A DNA stretch of 64,000 nt from Sitta carolinensis (Eukaryota > Chordata > Aves > Passeriformes > Sittidae), in contig JAVUNC010000004.1 in the NCBI GenBank assembly GCA_032173965.1, positions 4,231,001 through 4,295,000 of the forward strand. Reading direction: 5' to 3'. The translations under genes were made by a program, and so were the position numbers. Below the pieces are notes generated by a model that saw only the letters and a list, made by a program, of their open reading frames with translations, was not told where the DNA came from and did not search any database. Each line of letters starts with the position of its first letter. The stretch's first letter is position 1. This document shows, piece after piece, positions 23,101 to 36,619 of the stretch.

Positions 23101-25459
23101 CAAATAGCTAGTTCAGCAGAAAAGGCAGTGACAATTATTGTTCACTCAATAATATTATTAAGTGCAATTAAGAATAAAAAATAGAGAGCCTGCCAATGTT
23201 AGGAAACTTGCAGCCACATTTTAAAAAGAAATTTGCTTTTAAAATGTATTAATGTATTAAGGGAAAAACCAGAATGTTTGACATGGAAATAGAAACAATT
23301 TTTTAATGGTAAGAACAGATAGCAGTTCGACCAGGTTGAATCAGATCTGTAGGGACATTAACAAAAATATTTAGGGGTCATTGAGCCAAAACCTGCAAGT
23401 TCTGGGGCTTGAAGTGTGCTCAGATTTATTAACAGTAATAGATCAAAGGGTAATCCAGGCCAAAAATAATCTGTTGCTTGCAGAGCAGATACTGAGAGTG
23501 ATTATGTAACAGCAAGGAACACAAGCCTTGAAATTAATTATTATTGGGACCTTGGACCATATCCTGAATAGGCAAATATTTCATATAAGGCTGTATAGGT
23601 ATTATTTCCAAAGCTAAGCCTTTTAATTTGATGACAATAAAATGCTACTTTCCCAACAGTTTCATAGATTTATTTGCCCAACCGTTTATTCCTTCTTCTC
23701 CAAAAAGTTGATATTTTGGTGGAAAAAACTGGAAAGGGTTTTAAAAATCTTTTTCTTATAATTTTTCCCCAACAAAATCTAATGTAAATTTATCCACATC
23801 TTGAAATATTTGTTCAAATTAAATTGTTTTACAGCATATATTTTACAGATGTGGCAAATCTGCATATCTGACACAGTCAAGCTTGATTTTTCCCTTTCCT
23901 CTCCCTCAGTTTGGGCAATAGAAAAAGCAGAATGAGTTTCCTTTTCACTTTTAATCATGGTTACCTACTTTCACACTCAAATATTTCACGTTCTAGGACA
24001 GTTCCACAATATTTCTGCTGAAGACATCTCTGAGGACTGTTCATTAGATTTTAGCGTTTCTCCAGAAGTACTGTACAAATTCATTAAATTCATTTCATAA
24101 AGTTAAATTTTTTGAGGCACTTATCTGTTCTTGGTGTGTTAAGGAGATGGAGTCCCACGGAGGACTGAATGCAGGGTGATGACTGGACAGCTCTAAAGCA
24201 GGTATTTAAGTTATACACCTACCCCGAGCAAGGACAAATCGGGGCAAAAGCATAGGAATTTTTTTTTCCAGATTTCTTTAAATAAACAATCAGGGACCCC
24301 TTACTTTCTAGAGTGTTTGCTCGTGGTGATAGCAACGTCCTTATTGACCTTGAGAGGAACAGCATCATGCCATTGTCACTCTATTGCCTTCCAGGATTTG
24401 AAAGGTGAGGGTGATCTTGTTAATTCAGTTTGATTCCTTGCGTCTGGCTCTGAACACCTCAGCTCTTTGTTGCAGTCCCTAGGTTTATTCTAAACGGGTC
24501 ACCCAAGGTGTGACACATGCTAACAGCTTCTAGAAAGTGAAAATGTGTGTGAGAGCTTTTGTCACCCCGTTATCTAGTGCTGTCTCTGGGATCCTCCAAC
24601 TCCCCCTCCAGGTGAGTCCAGTTCTCCTAAAGGTTCATGTCCTAACTGTCAAAACTCTGGCTGTCTTAGATACCTAAAACATCTCAAATGGCTCTAAACA
24701 TTTACACATGGACAACTATGGTTTTTCCTATGCAGAAAGAGTTGAATTGTCCCTTGGAAGAAAAGGCCTGGTTCTGCTGATCTTAAATAGAGTTTAGATG
24801 GACAACATCAAGCACTCCTAATAATACCATTCCTTCCTAACTTTCTCAATAAGGTGATGTCGGAGAAGCAAGAGAAAAAAAAAAGGAATAAAGGTCTTGT
24901 TGAAAAAGGAGTCAGAATGTGACTGGAAAAAGTCCCTAGACTCAAAGAGTCTTGAGCTCAAACTATAGCTCCCATGTTTTCTGTGTGAGGATGTGTGGTA
25001 GGTGGTAAAGAAATATTTCAAAAGTACATTAGCAAGGTAATTACCACTCAGCTGCTGTGGACTAAACCAATCTGTCTTTTTTGTCATTTTGTTTTTATTT
25101 CCAGTGAGTGGATTCTGTTAAACCTCTGCACCTCAGCTGGATTTATAAAGACAATAAAGCAGCAGAAACAAGCTGTTGAAGAAAAGAAAGCATCATAAAA
25201 TCAAGGCAACACAAGAGGTGACTCCTATTGTCTGCATTGATCGTGTTGAACAGAGACCCAGGTATGGCAGAGTGCTGTGGGACCAGGGATTGAGAAAATA
25301 GAGAACAGAATCCCATGCTATCATTTAAACTGAAGTTCACAGAGGGATCAGGGCTCTTACTGAGACTGTCAAGGTTTGTTTTCCTTTTAGTCTGCCATGT
25401 TCTTTTCACAAGAGACACCATGGCTGCTGCTTGAATGGTCAGGACAGATTCCTAACAGG
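20176..25459. other. intergenic region downstream of TFAP2D, no gene seen
   Basis: About 5.3 kb of single-copy AT-rich DNA between the last CR1 copy and the probable end of the TFAP2D transcript. No coding exon of either AP-2 gene, no recognisable repeat of note and no RNA gene were found. Conserved enhancers could be present but cannot be told by eye. Confidence 0.55.
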
Positions 25460-26126
25460 TTCTGGCCTCATTCCAGTGCAGCTTTATTGTACATTCCCAT
25501 GTACAGGACGGTTCATTTGTCCCATGACCCAAAAATTCCTTTTTTCCAGATTTCCATATTGTTTTCCCAATGGTGAGTAGGTCAGGCATTTCGAATGGAC
25601 CAGAGGAAGCCCTTCTTTCAATCTATCCAGCATGCAAGCAAAGTCAGGATGCTGGAGCTGCGTGTCCCACAACCGATGCACTGACCCTAACTCTGCTGCC
25701 GGAGAAGAAAGTGCTTCAAATTTCATGTGCCACCTCAGCCAAGTCCAGAAGTGCTTATAAAAAACAGTGTTAGTGTATCATTCAGAACAATCAAATACTA
25801 CGTGCACAAAAAAGCAGTTTAGAGCAACATAAATTTTAAAAAAGTGACAATTTCATCACACAATTACTGTACACTGCTGTCCTTAGGGTTGAATACTTTC
25901 CTCTCGCACGCTCTCTCTTTCTCTCTGTTTTAATCTTTCTTTTTTATTTTCTTTTTACTTTCTTTTTACTATTTTTTTCATTTTTCCCCCCTTTTTTTTT
26001 TTTAGATTTTATTTTTTTTTTTTTTTTGGATTTGGTCCACTGGAGATAAATTGCCCTCAATGATATATATATTTAAAAAAAATATCAGCAGCAAGACTCT
26101 CTCGAAATAGATTCTGTTTGATGTAG
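25460..26126 (-). other. TFAP2D: TFAP2D 3' UTR (probable extent)
   Basis: The sequence follows the TFAP2D stop codon. It contains an A/G-rich stretch (T/C-rich on the plus strand, 25,900-26,030), then single-copy sequence, then an AATAAA at 25,483-25,488. Two nearer AATAAA words at 25,943-25,948 and 26,008-26,013 lie within the low-complexity stretch and could give a shorter UTR. The true end is not known. Confidence 0.45.
25483..25488 (-). terminator. candidate TFAP2D polyadenylation signal
   Basis: AATAAA on the minus strand in the context TACAATAAAGC, 639 bases after the stop codon and in non-repetitive sequence. TGTT/TCTGT-type downstream sequence follows within 40 bases. Confidence 0.4.
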
Positions 26127-26346
26127 CTAGTCTGTCTTTTCTGTTTTGCCCTCTTTCACAGCAGCCTCTGAAGTTTTCCGCAGGGGGGCTTTCTCCGAGT
26201 TGGCGTGTCCTTGGCCGGATTCCGCCGCTCCGCCGTTTTTGTGCGATGTGTGCTTTTCCAAGTAGTTCAGCATTTCACTGAGAACAGTTTGGAAAGTGCT
26301 TAGGGCAGCACATATTGCAGGAGTTCCAAAACCATGAGTGATCAAA
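26127..26346 (-). CDS. TFAP2D: TFAP2D last coding exon (AP-2 delta C-terminus)
   Basis: This exon supplies the last 72 residues of AP-2 delta, plus the final base of a split serine codon. It begins [15 protein letters not shown], a signature of the second helix of the AP-2 helix-span-helix dimerisation domain. It continues through [17 protein letters not shown] and ends in a polar, lysine-rich tail ([15 protein letters not shown], final EKTD, stop TAG). This tail differs from the EKHRK ending of AP-2 alpha and beta and identifies the gene as TFAP2D. The acceptor is CATTTGTAG after a long pyrimidine tract that includes 13 consecutive T (sense strand). It joins in frame to the exon at 40,443-40,556. 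The 309-base open frame that contains it starts in the intron and is not the real start. Confidence 0.97.
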
Positions 26347-26777
26347 CTACAAATGGGAAGGAGACAGAAGAGGAAAAAAAAAAAAAAGGAAAGAAACACA
26401 CACACGCACATAAATATCAATGTGCTCACAAACACCGAGGAGCTTACAGTACACTTATTTTGCTATAGTGAAATTCAAGATTTGCTCCCTAAACTATTTA
26501 TTACCTGTGGGAGAAACAGAAAAGAAAGGGATAGAGCCAAAGAGCGGACTGCATACAGCTTCAAAGGTTGTTTTTGGTGGAGCCTCAGTTCTGAAACACC
26601 ATGGGACAGACTCTCAGCAAGTGCAGACTGACATGGGGTTGATTTCAGAGAAGCCAAGACAGAATCCATGCCCTCAGCTCTCCAGCATTGCAAATTTTCC
26701 GGTGTCACAAAGTCTGGCTCCCCCTTCTTGGGTAAATAAAAGGAGTTCTGTGTGGTTTATTCACAATTCTGGATCAT

Positions 26778-26829
26778 GGTTGACTGGATGATCTTGGAGG
26801 TCTTTACCCACCTTAATGATTCTGTGATA
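26778..26829 (+). mobile_element. CR1 LINE 3' tail, very short
   Basis: ACTGGATGATCTTGGAGGTC followed by TTTACCCACCTTAATGATTCTGTGAT: the last 50 bases of a plus-oriented CR1. Confidence 0.8.
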
Positions 26830-27335
26830 TTATAGCTCTGAAACGTGGCCTGGTTATTCTACATGAAGATGTGACTGCATCTGTACTAGGAAATTCAGCA
26901 AAGCCAAGGATACCATCTCCAACCCTCAGCACAACTGGCATGACTTGGCCATATCCATGCTGCTAAACTCCTGGACCATCCAGCAGGGTGAGATCTGAAG
27001 TTCCTGTTGGGAATAAACCCTGGCCAATACCCTTGGCCAGTACCCATGCTCAAGCCATGAACAGAAAATGTTTCACATAGGGCTGGTTTAGCCAGGCTGA
27101 ATTAATGGACAATCCTAACCAATTATTGGAAAAAATGACACAACTCTACTGATGTTCCCTGGAACTGTTGAATTTACTGGTACAGATTGCCCTGTTGCAC
27201 CTTTCTTTTAAACCATTTAAATAAGGTTTTTTTAAACACTGAATTTTTATTGCCATCGTTCCTAGATGCCACCTCTAGATCCAGAAGTGTGCAAGTTTTC
27301 CACAAGTCCCATCTCTTGCATACCACCTCCATGAA

Positions 27336-27853
27336 GATCATAGAATCCCAGAATGGTCTGGGTTGGAAGGGGCCTTAAAGACCATCTCACCCTCTGCCAT
27401 GGGCAGGGATACTTTCCACTCTTCCAGGTTGCTAAAAGCCCCATCCAACCCAGCCTTGGACACTTCCAGGGATTCAGGGGCAGCCACAGCTTCTCTGGGC
27501 AACCTGTGCCACGGCCTCACCACCCTCTCAGGGAACAATTTCTTCCCAATATCCCATCTAACTCTGCCCTCTGGCAGGGGGAAGCCATTCCTCCTTTTCC
27601 TGTCACTCTGTGCCTTTATCCAAAGTCCCTCTCCAGCTGTTGTGGGGCGTTAGGGCACTGGAAGGAGCTCTAAGGCCTCCCCAGAGCATTTTCTTTTCCA
27701 GGCTGATCAATCCCAAACCTCTGAGCCTTTCCTTGCAGCACAACTGCTCCAGCCCTCTGACCATCTGCATGGACTCCTCTGGACTTGCCCCAACAGCTCC
27801 ATGTCTTTCCTGTGCTGGGGACCCCAGAGCTGGATGCAAGACTGCAGGATGTC
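27336..27853 (-). mobile_element. CR1 LINE 3' fragment
   Basis: GATCATAGAATCCCAGAATGG begins the reversed 3' end, then GGGTTGGAAGGGGCCTTAAA, CACTTCCAGGGATTCAGGGG, TCTCTGGGCAACCTGTGCCA and, far right, GGACCCCAGAGCTGGATGCA. It is well preserved over about 520 bases. Six overlapping open frames of 60-106 codons on both strands lie in this copy and are not genes. The AP-2-type word GCCATGGGC occurs at 27,396-27,404. Confidence 0.92.
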
Positions 27854-29443
27854 CCAGCTGCCATGGGATATGGGATGTGTCACTGGAAACAAGTTTTTAG
27901 GCAATTAACTTTGGTGCTGTTTGCCTGAATATTATGTGCACAATATAAAATGATCATGAAAGGGCCAAAATCACTAAAGTTAATATGGGCAACCTAGTTG
28001 TTCTCCTTGTTATAATGATTCATTTTGATAGGGGTATATGAAAACAAAAACCTTGCTCTAATCCTCCAGATTTTTAGTTTTCATTTAGAAACATAAATTA
28101 AAAATTATTTCAAAGGTTGAAATGCCATTGAAATTTTCAAAAGTGATTTCAGTTATTTTAATCCTGCTCAGAGAAGAAAGAAGATGGAAGGATCAAAAGC
28201 AAATCTTTTGAGTTTGTGGGAGTTTTTGAGAAATCAATACTTTATATTGGTTTGGGTGAGGGGAAAAGAAAACCCACATCACAATTGTTATGACAAAGAA
28301 AATTAACTGTTTCCCATTGCCAATAATTAAGATTTTGTCCCTACAGCGACTCTCTGTCTGTCTTGGGCATCACATCAGTAAATCCTGATGTGATGCAGAC
28401 ACCCATGTGAGGGTTAGAAATAGGAATATTTCATTTCAGTGACTTGTCTCCTCTGCCCTTTGGCTTCTCAGTTTTTCCAAGTCCTTTAGAAAAAAGTGAA
28501 AATGTAGGGACTAAGAGGAAAGAGGTTTTGCAGGACATGGACAATTGGTAGGATATTATAAGCATAAAAAAGTACCCATATGGAAAAGGCTTTGAGATCT
28601 TTTTGGGGTGACCTTTCTGCCTGCTAGAAATGGGAAACCTATTTGATAGGAAAGCTGGTATCTTAGGGAAGACACCAAAAATACAGGAATTCTAACCAAA
28701 ATGAGTGCTCAATATGAAAATATATCTTCATATCAGATTGGGAGTGGCACAGCCTTTTATAAAAGGTCTCCAAAAGGCTATTTACAAATAACTAGCATTT
28801 AGAATGTTTATCCATCAGTCTCCAGGCACTTTTCAAAGCAGTAATTTATATTTACCCCAGTTAGTAATGTGTGGAAAATGATAATTAAATATTTACAAGC
28901 AATATTTTGCAGACATCAATTAATAATACCACATAAAGTTTGGATGCTTGAAGTTTGGACTTGTGTCAATATCAACATCTTTATAATTTAGCATTAAAAA
29001 GAGGTTAACATACCTCAGTTTAATTTAATTTTTTTTTAGGTATACCTGGCATACCAGAAATATAAAAAATCATCATCATTGTAAGTCATGCTTTAAATAG
29101 TTGTGAAAACTAGACAAGCAGTAAGATATATATGAGTATTTTAATCCCTTTCAAGTCACTTTAGAAGTCAAGTGATTTAAAGATTTTGTGTTGCATTTTA
29201 TCAGAATTTCTGGTCTTCAGAATTCCAGAGAAATGAAAACATGATGGAGTTTGCAAAAACAGGAATCAAGATAGAAGAAATTAAAGGTTAAATTACTAGC
29301 TACGTTATTGCATGATTTTTACACTGCTTGTGTGATCTTCTGGGTCCTGATTTGGGAAACTGACTGTACTGAGACAAGTAAAAATCTTTATGATTTGCAA
29401 GTAAAAAAAATTAGTGTATGTATTATAGAAGCTGGCAATATCT

Positions 29444-29520
29444 TCATTCATTCATTCATTCATTCATTCATTCATTCATTCATTCATTCATTCATTCATT
29501 CATTCATTCATTCATTCATT
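29444..29520. repeat. (CATT)n tetranucleotide array
   Basis: About 19 perfect CATT units, ending about 16 bases before the 3' terminus of a minus-strand CR1 copy. The position suggests growth from the CR1 tail. Confidence 0.95.
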
Positions 29521-29535
29521 TCCAGGAGATGCAAA

Positions 29536-29876
29536 TCATATAATCATAGAATCATTTAGGTTGGAAAACACCACCAAGATCATCAGGTCCACCCATTAAC
29601 CCAGCACTGCCAAGCCCACCACTAAACCCTGTCCCCAAAAGCCACATCTATGTGATTATTGAACACTTTCAGGAATGGTGAATCCACCATTTCCCTGGGC
29701 AGCCTGTTCCAATACCTGACCACCCTTTCAGCTGAGTTTTTCCTAATATCCAATCTAAACCTCTCCTGGCTCAACTTGAGGTTGTTTCCTCTTGTTCTAT
29801 GGCTTGCTTTCTGGGAAGAAAGACCAGCTCCAACCTGGTTACAGTCTGCTTTCAGGCATTGTTGAGACTGAGAAGG
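29536..29876 (-). mobile_element. CR1 LINE 3' fragment
   Basis: TATAATCATAGAATCATTTAGG is the reversed tail, followed by GTTGGAAAACACCACCAAGA, TCCACCCATTAACCCAGCAC and CCTGGGCAGCCTGTTCCAATA. It is the same subfamily type as the copy at 19,817. Confidence 0.92.
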
Positions 29877-32800
29877 TCAAGTAAATAGTAAGTTTAATAC
29901 AGCATTAAATGGAAAAGTAACTTTCTGGCTTACAATTTTTGAAACTTTCAACTTGGGCACAAAAGGAATGATACTGTGTTCATTTGACAGCTCAATAGAC
30001 CCTGAGAAGTAAAGTGGGAATACTACCTTCAAAACTTAGAGGGATTGTCCCAGAAAAGATCTCTAGGGGTAGGAACAAACTTTAAGGTTCTGAAATGCTG
30101 AACAAGACTGTAAAAAATACAAGAATGGGACAAAATCTGATATTAAGGTACATAAGTGTAGATGCCTACTTGCTGCAAACATCAACAGTGCCAAACTCCC
30201 ATTACCATCAAAAGGGACTTAAAGTAGCTTCCTGTCTGTAAGAGTCTACAGTGATTTGATATGTCCTGTGACATTTGGAGCATCTGTACAGATTGTATAG
30301 ATATGATACAGGACTGAAGTCCAGCCTGTTTCTAGATATTTCAACACTGGGCAGGATACCCTTGTGTATCTCAAATTGTTTACGCAAATGAAGCGAGCCC
30401 TGGGGCTTCATTCGATGCAGTCAGAGAGGCCTGGAGAATGAATTAGCACACTAAATAGAGGGGTCTCCTTTGTGGTGAGCTGCACCATTCTTCTGGCTAC
30501 ACTGAGACCTCCATCCTAAACAAAAATGTTATTTGGGTGCTATTTGAGATGATCTGTGGTACCCAGACATCTATGTCCCATGAATAACACAGAGGGGTTA
30601 GAGGGGACCAGAACCCTTTCAAAGCAGCAGTGGACTGATGGAATACTTAATAACACCTAAAAAGGCTCAGCTATATCTGGTCCTAGATCTTTACTGGCTA
30701 CATGAGAAGCTCAGACATCCAGCTTACATAAAAGCACCAAGATATTGCTACTTTATCCAGAGCAGAATCTGAAACTTCTGGTTTAAAAACTAATGCTCAT
30801 AGGAAAAGAATGTTTTTGAGTGAGTAAGGTGTCTATTTCCTTTACAGTTTAGCCTTTTAGTTACCAGTAATAATTAAATATGACAGAACTCACCAACATA
30901 GTCTTGTGCTTCTTATTTAAAAGCCAACACTTTTCAGTGAAATGGTGCTGCAGAGTCTCATGGTAACTCTGCTTTCAGTTCCTGATGAATATGTTCTTCT
31001 CCACAAATGGGCATATGCAGAGCCTTTTAATTTTCCCATGAAGCTTATTAAGAGAAATCATTTTATAGAAAATTTCTAACCAGCCCTTCTTGCCAAGCTC
31101 CTGTGAGGGTGTATTTTATTAGGCTCACTTTAGGTAATGAGCATAAAAAGGCCAAGAGATATTATCTTCTATTTTATCTTACATTTCTATCAGTAATTCC
31201 CCTTGCTCTAATTTTGGTGGTCTTTACTTCTCTGCAAGTTAAAGTCTTTGAAAAATCCAAGAAAGTTGGATAATTTCCCTTTGCTGATGAAAGTAAGTTT
31301 CAAGTTTGGGAGAAAATCTGATTTTACATTTAAATCAGACATAACAGATTGATGATTAATGGCAAAGCATTCATATGTGTTTCCTGAAAGTCAAATTTAG
31401 CTGCCTGATTTTCCAGGCTAATTGAGCTCACACTGAAATTGGTTCATTTTTGGTATGCTCCTCACCTATGAAAGGAGCTAGTTTCATTATCATACTTTCA
31501 TTTTAGGGTTTATAAGCCTAAAATTAAACATGGTGGTTTCATAATGGAGTCTTCTGGGTATTCTCAGCTTTGTAGTGCATCCCACTACAGCTCCTATAAA
31601 CCAACTTTATTGTTCTGGTAGGCAAGGCTGCAATCCCTGATTCTGGTGCTGGAGAGCTGCAGAAGGAAGGCAATGAGGATCAGGCCAACACATTACAAAG
31701 CCTGGTGCTTAAGGACATCCAGACCTGCCTGTAATTCTGCCCAGTGCTATGATGCAATTACGTCTGCTCATGTTTTAATGATGGCCTTACTTAAAAGTGA
31801 AAAGATCCAAGTGTGCCTGAAGGCTTGCAGTCTCGTTTGGCAACCACCTCAAGGACTCCTCCACACCCCAGGCTGGTGAAGCTCAGACATGAAGCAAAAG
31901 AAACAGCTTCCCTCTCAGTGGGGGGGAGAGGCCATCTGCACTGAATGTTTACACCCTCATTTAAAATAAATAAGCCCTTTAAAACAATAATAATGAAGGC
32001 AAAGAAACCTTGAGCATATAGGCCAGATTTTCTCAGAACTTTGACTGTGAAAACTCCGCGGTTATCCAAATTCAAAAGCACACAGCTGATGGCAGATGGT
32101 AAGATATCATATGATGATTTATGGCTGCAAAGGAAAGGGTAAAATATTTGTGTCTCTCCACTGACACAAGTGACATCTGAATACAGAGGTGACAATGCTG
32201 TCTTTGAGGTGTCTCTGTTGATTTCAAGGTCTCTTTTGTGAAGGTTGCCTAGAAAGTTAAATGGTGATAACTTTACTTCAGAAGCTCAGAAGGTCTAACC
32301 ATGACACAAGTTAGACTGATAGTCAAAAATCAGAACGTGGGCAGTGTATATGACAGGGAAAAGAGGTTTGTAGGGAACAGAGCAGCAAACACTACAGAAG
32401 TTGCCTTCAGACAAGGCCCTCGTGTTTTCCTTCTGTTCATAGTGTATTGAGGACATGTCCTCCTAAGCAGATGAACCTCCTTCTACCATGTGTAAAAGCC
32501 ATGGAGAAAGTAGGAGGAGAGTGTTAGAGCTGATGCCCCAAATTTAAGATAATCTATTTCAGATCTGTAAATTTCAGTCTTTGGGACTCCTTTTCCACAC
32601 TAAGAAGAATTGCCCAGCAACAGACCTGAAACTTCCAAAAACTGTGGAGTGTTTCTGAGCTGTAGACTAAGGATTAAAAATTTATTTGTTCATCTTTACT
32701 TTATGGGAAGGCTAATTAATGAATTAGGTTAATTTGATTTGCTATCATCCACACATTTTTCCAGTGAGGAAATGTAGCTGAGAAGCCCTATGGCCCTCCT

Positions 32801-33045
32801 CAAATGAGAAAGACCAAGAATTAAAATTCATAAAAATGCTCATGACAAACTGCAATCAATTTCATAGCCTTTAATTTGGAAAGGGGGGAAAGGTTTCTTT
32901 TGGGAGACAGGGGAGTGTCTTAAATGCTTTAAGAAATCTTAAGTGCTGTGTTGAAAATCTAAGTACCCCCAAAGATTTTTCCCCTTCTTTGATGAATGTA
33001 TATATATATTTTTTTCATGATTATGGAACCTAGTTTTTAATGAAC

Positions 33046-33111
33046 CAGATTAAAAAAACCCAAAAAAAAAACAAAAACAAAAAAAAAAAACCAACAACAG
33101 ATTTTAATCTG
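33046..33111. other. inverted repeat around an A-rich tract
   Basis: CAGATTAAAA (33,046-33,055) and its reverse complement TTTTAATCTG (33,102-33,111) flank 46 bases made almost only of A and C. Confidence 0.7.
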
Positions 33112-33637
33112 TTTTCTTGATTCCATAAATTGTGACTTTAAGGGAATATGGTATCATACAACCCATGACAAAAAGCTTTAACAATATTAGAAATTGGAAA
33201 GGATTACATCAGGAGAGTAGGACAAGGTGATTGAGACCTCCTTACTATTGGAAAGATCAAAGAAGGAATCCCTTGGAAAGGAAGTGAGGACAAGATCCCA
33301 GAAGAAGGCACCCTAACACTTATGGTAAATAAAAAGACAAGGGAAAAAAATTAAAAATAAATTTAAAAAAATTAAAAAATAATTAAACAATTTGTTGCTC
33401 CCTAGAGCCTCAGCATTAGGTACCAGTGCTGTCCCTCTCAGTTAACAAAATCCAAAGATTGAGGGAGCGCCTGGAAATCAGGGAACTCTAGAGGGCACCA
33501 GAGGTGTTTCACCATAAATTTCATTGTGCACCAAGTTTCTTCCAGTCCCTGCATCCTAACAGGAGGCTGCTGCTATGAACTGAGATCACTGGAATCACGA
33601 CAGAAGCTGCTCTACCTCCTGATAAGCAAAGAAGTGT

Positions 33638-33658
33638 GAAAAAAAAAAAAAAAAAAAG
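33638..33658. repeat. A homopolymer
   Basis: A run of about 20 A within the TFAP2D intron. Confidence 0.85.
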
Positions 33659-34790
33659 GGAGATAACAATATATAAAAGGGGGTGAGCACATCTCTGAAG
33701 GCAACTCACAAATCTTTGGGCTTGACTTCTTGTTACAGTTTAAAAAACACGCTGAGCTTCAAAACCCGTTTCACTGCTCCGTTTTCCCCTTCAGAAAGAA
33801 GGATGTTACTTTCTCACTGCTCCCAAAGTCTGAGACTCTGGTTTCTTGTCTGTCACTTTTCGTGTCACCTCATCAGCGTGATGCCAGGCACTGGCAGGAG
33901 GCTGACAGCTCCAGGCTCAGCGAGGAGCTAAGCGACAAAACTCTTGTCTCAAACAGTTTCACGGGAAGGGTGTTTCATATCAGCTGGATGGCTCGACAGA
34001 ATACGGAATAATCCAGGAGGATGCTGATTGCTTTCATTACCTAACTTTAGTATTCTGAACCTATTGTTTTTTGTGTGTCCTTTCTATAACGTTTCTGCAG
34101 TGAAAGAAGTGTCACTTACAAGAAAGTAGTTTTCCCTTTGCCGTTTTGCTGTCTTTATTTTTCATATATAAAATAGAAGATCTGGGTGTGATTTTGCATC
34201 TTGATGAAATGTAGCCTTGAAGTTAAAGGATAAAATACAACTGCAGCAATAAGTGGATACTCTCCTTTCCCCATATCATGGATGGCATAAGTAGGATATC
34301 TGAAATTTCCAAACACCACAGATTCTTAGAGAAATGAGTGTTCTGAAAGCAAATGTAGAGGATGTGTCTATACCAAATTTTGCAAGTGAATAAAGTGAGG
34401 CTCGGAGGGTTTTTGATAAGGCCAAGGAGTCTGTATGTATAAACCAAGACACAGACACAGACCTCGTGAGTATAATCTCAGAAAGTCTTCTATTTAAAAG
34501 ATTTATGTGCTATGGTTTCAGTTTTCCCGCACAGAATGTGGGTCATTTTTGATGGTGTACTGCTAACTCTAGTTTATATGAGATTTTGGGCAACCAAGTA
34601 AGAATTCTGCTAAAAATTAAAATAAACAAACCAAACAACAAAGCCATTCTGATGCAAGGGCAGGTTAAGAAGACAAAGACATGAAGACACATCAGTGTGA
34701 CTTTCAGGTTCCTGGCTGAATCTCAGATGTGACAGAGAAATGGAAGAGAGAAGAAGGTCTCTCTCTGCTCAACAGGAGACAAATATTACC

Positions 34791-34814
34791 TTTTTTTTTT
34801 TTTTTTTTTTTTTT
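34791..34814. repeat. T homopolymer
   Basis: An uninterrupted run of about 24 T within the TFAP2D intron. Confidence 0.9.
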
Positions 34815-36619
34815 AATTACTGTCTTATGGATTTGGATATTTGGAAATTTGGATATCCCAATTGGAGGGATACCCTAAATGCTGATCTGAGTGGCAGATG
34901 CATGTGAAACAGGACGTCTCTTCCCACCTAAAATGACCCTAGATCTCCACAGTCACCAGACAAGCAAATCACTCTAAGGTTCTTAAACCGAAGTTGAGGA
35001 ATGCTGTCGGTTCATCTTTAGCTGCATTAGCAAAGTGAGAATACAGAGAGAGATTCCTCAGATCATGAGGCATCTGGCACAGACTGGCCCCATCTCTACC
35101 TGTCAAACATTTTTACCTGAAAGTAGTGGCCATACCTAAACTTTCAACTGAGACAAGGCTGAGCAGTGGCTGGGAATTGTTTGGGACAGAAAGAGATGGT
35201 CTTGGCCAAATTCATTCAAGGAAACACAGAAGCATCCAAACATTACAGGCAATTGTGGTCCAGTGTCCAGGTCTAAAGTCACACAGTTCATTAGATTAAT
35301 TTCTGTGTATCTTTCAGGATGTCTTAATTTCTGCCTGTCTTTATTCCTTCTTTGATATGCAACAGAAACACTTCACTTCTTCACAGCAGGAATCTCTATG
35401 ACTGAGAATAATTGGTTCATCTGGTCTGGTTCTGTGCTCTGGAGAGGGCTGGATGAACTAAACTTGTGGGTAGTGCAAAAATGCAGAGATGGAATTATGG
35501 ATATTTCCAATACTGACGTGGCTCAGATCTACCTGCACAGCCCTTACAGGAGAAGGATGGGGTTTGGTGGTTGTGTTGGTTAACATTGTTCCAGATCCAG
35601 CAGAAAATCCTGTTGATTGCAATCAGCTCTGCTGATTTAGAGGAAGAATTATGTTGTTGGGGGAGTCATCTAAGCCTTCACCATCTCCCCTCACAACTGC
35701 CTGTGCTGTAAATTCTCTGAGCGTGTACCTCAGAGCTCTTGTGTCTCCAGGCAGACTTGTCTTCACTTGCTGGAAGTCATGATTGCCCTGGTTTACTATT
35801 TCTGGGCTTTTCTAAAGTGAATTATTCTCAGTGTCTTACATATGTTTTGCTTACATCTATCCTTTTGCTATCTCTAAATATTACAATCTCCCTTTTCCTC
35901 CTTGTCACCTTGGACAAATGAGAGCTGTCTCTCATTTTCATGGTATTTTACCTGATCTGAATGCAAACCCAGTGAACTTACAATGCTGAAGAAAGATTTA
36001 TATAACCTGAAAGGTCCTGAAAAAAATAGATATGAAGCCTCACTTTATTGTTATCTGTAGGATTTGAAAGTTTCATGAGAAATTAACTCCCTAGCTTTTC
36101 CCTCTTCCATACTCAGGTACATATACACAGATGCCTCACATGATTCTGGAGAAAAACCCTCTGAATTGTAAGTAACAGAAGGTTATTAAAAAACCCCTAT
36201 ATTTTATGTAAATATTTTCCTTTTCTCTTTCATTTTTGTTTCTCTTTCCTTTGCTCTTGCTCTTCTCACTCTTTACTCTCCTGATGATCCTTATGGTCTC
36301 TCCACTTTGAAAGTAAAGGGTGAGACAAATAGGTTCCTCTCATTAAAGCTATAGAAAATTTCACGTTCTTTTCCAGTACTGGTATGATGACTTTGCTGTC
36401 CTTTGCAGTAAACTCAGAAATGCTTTGCACAGATCAGCCTTTAGAGGACAATATAAGACACTTGTGTGTCTGGACAAAAAGTCTCAGCACTTGGAAATAG
36501 ATTCTCCAGGGTTTTCTTGCTTGCTCCATGACTTAATGATGATTTTTTCCTCAGAAACTGGGGGTGGGATACCTCAAGTTGTGACTTTCAGGCCAGTCAC
36601 AACCCAGAGGACTATTTGT

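Noticed and set aside
27336..27904. Cluster of open frames of 60-106 codons
   Set aside because: All lie within a CR1 3' fragment, which is noncoding in this region.
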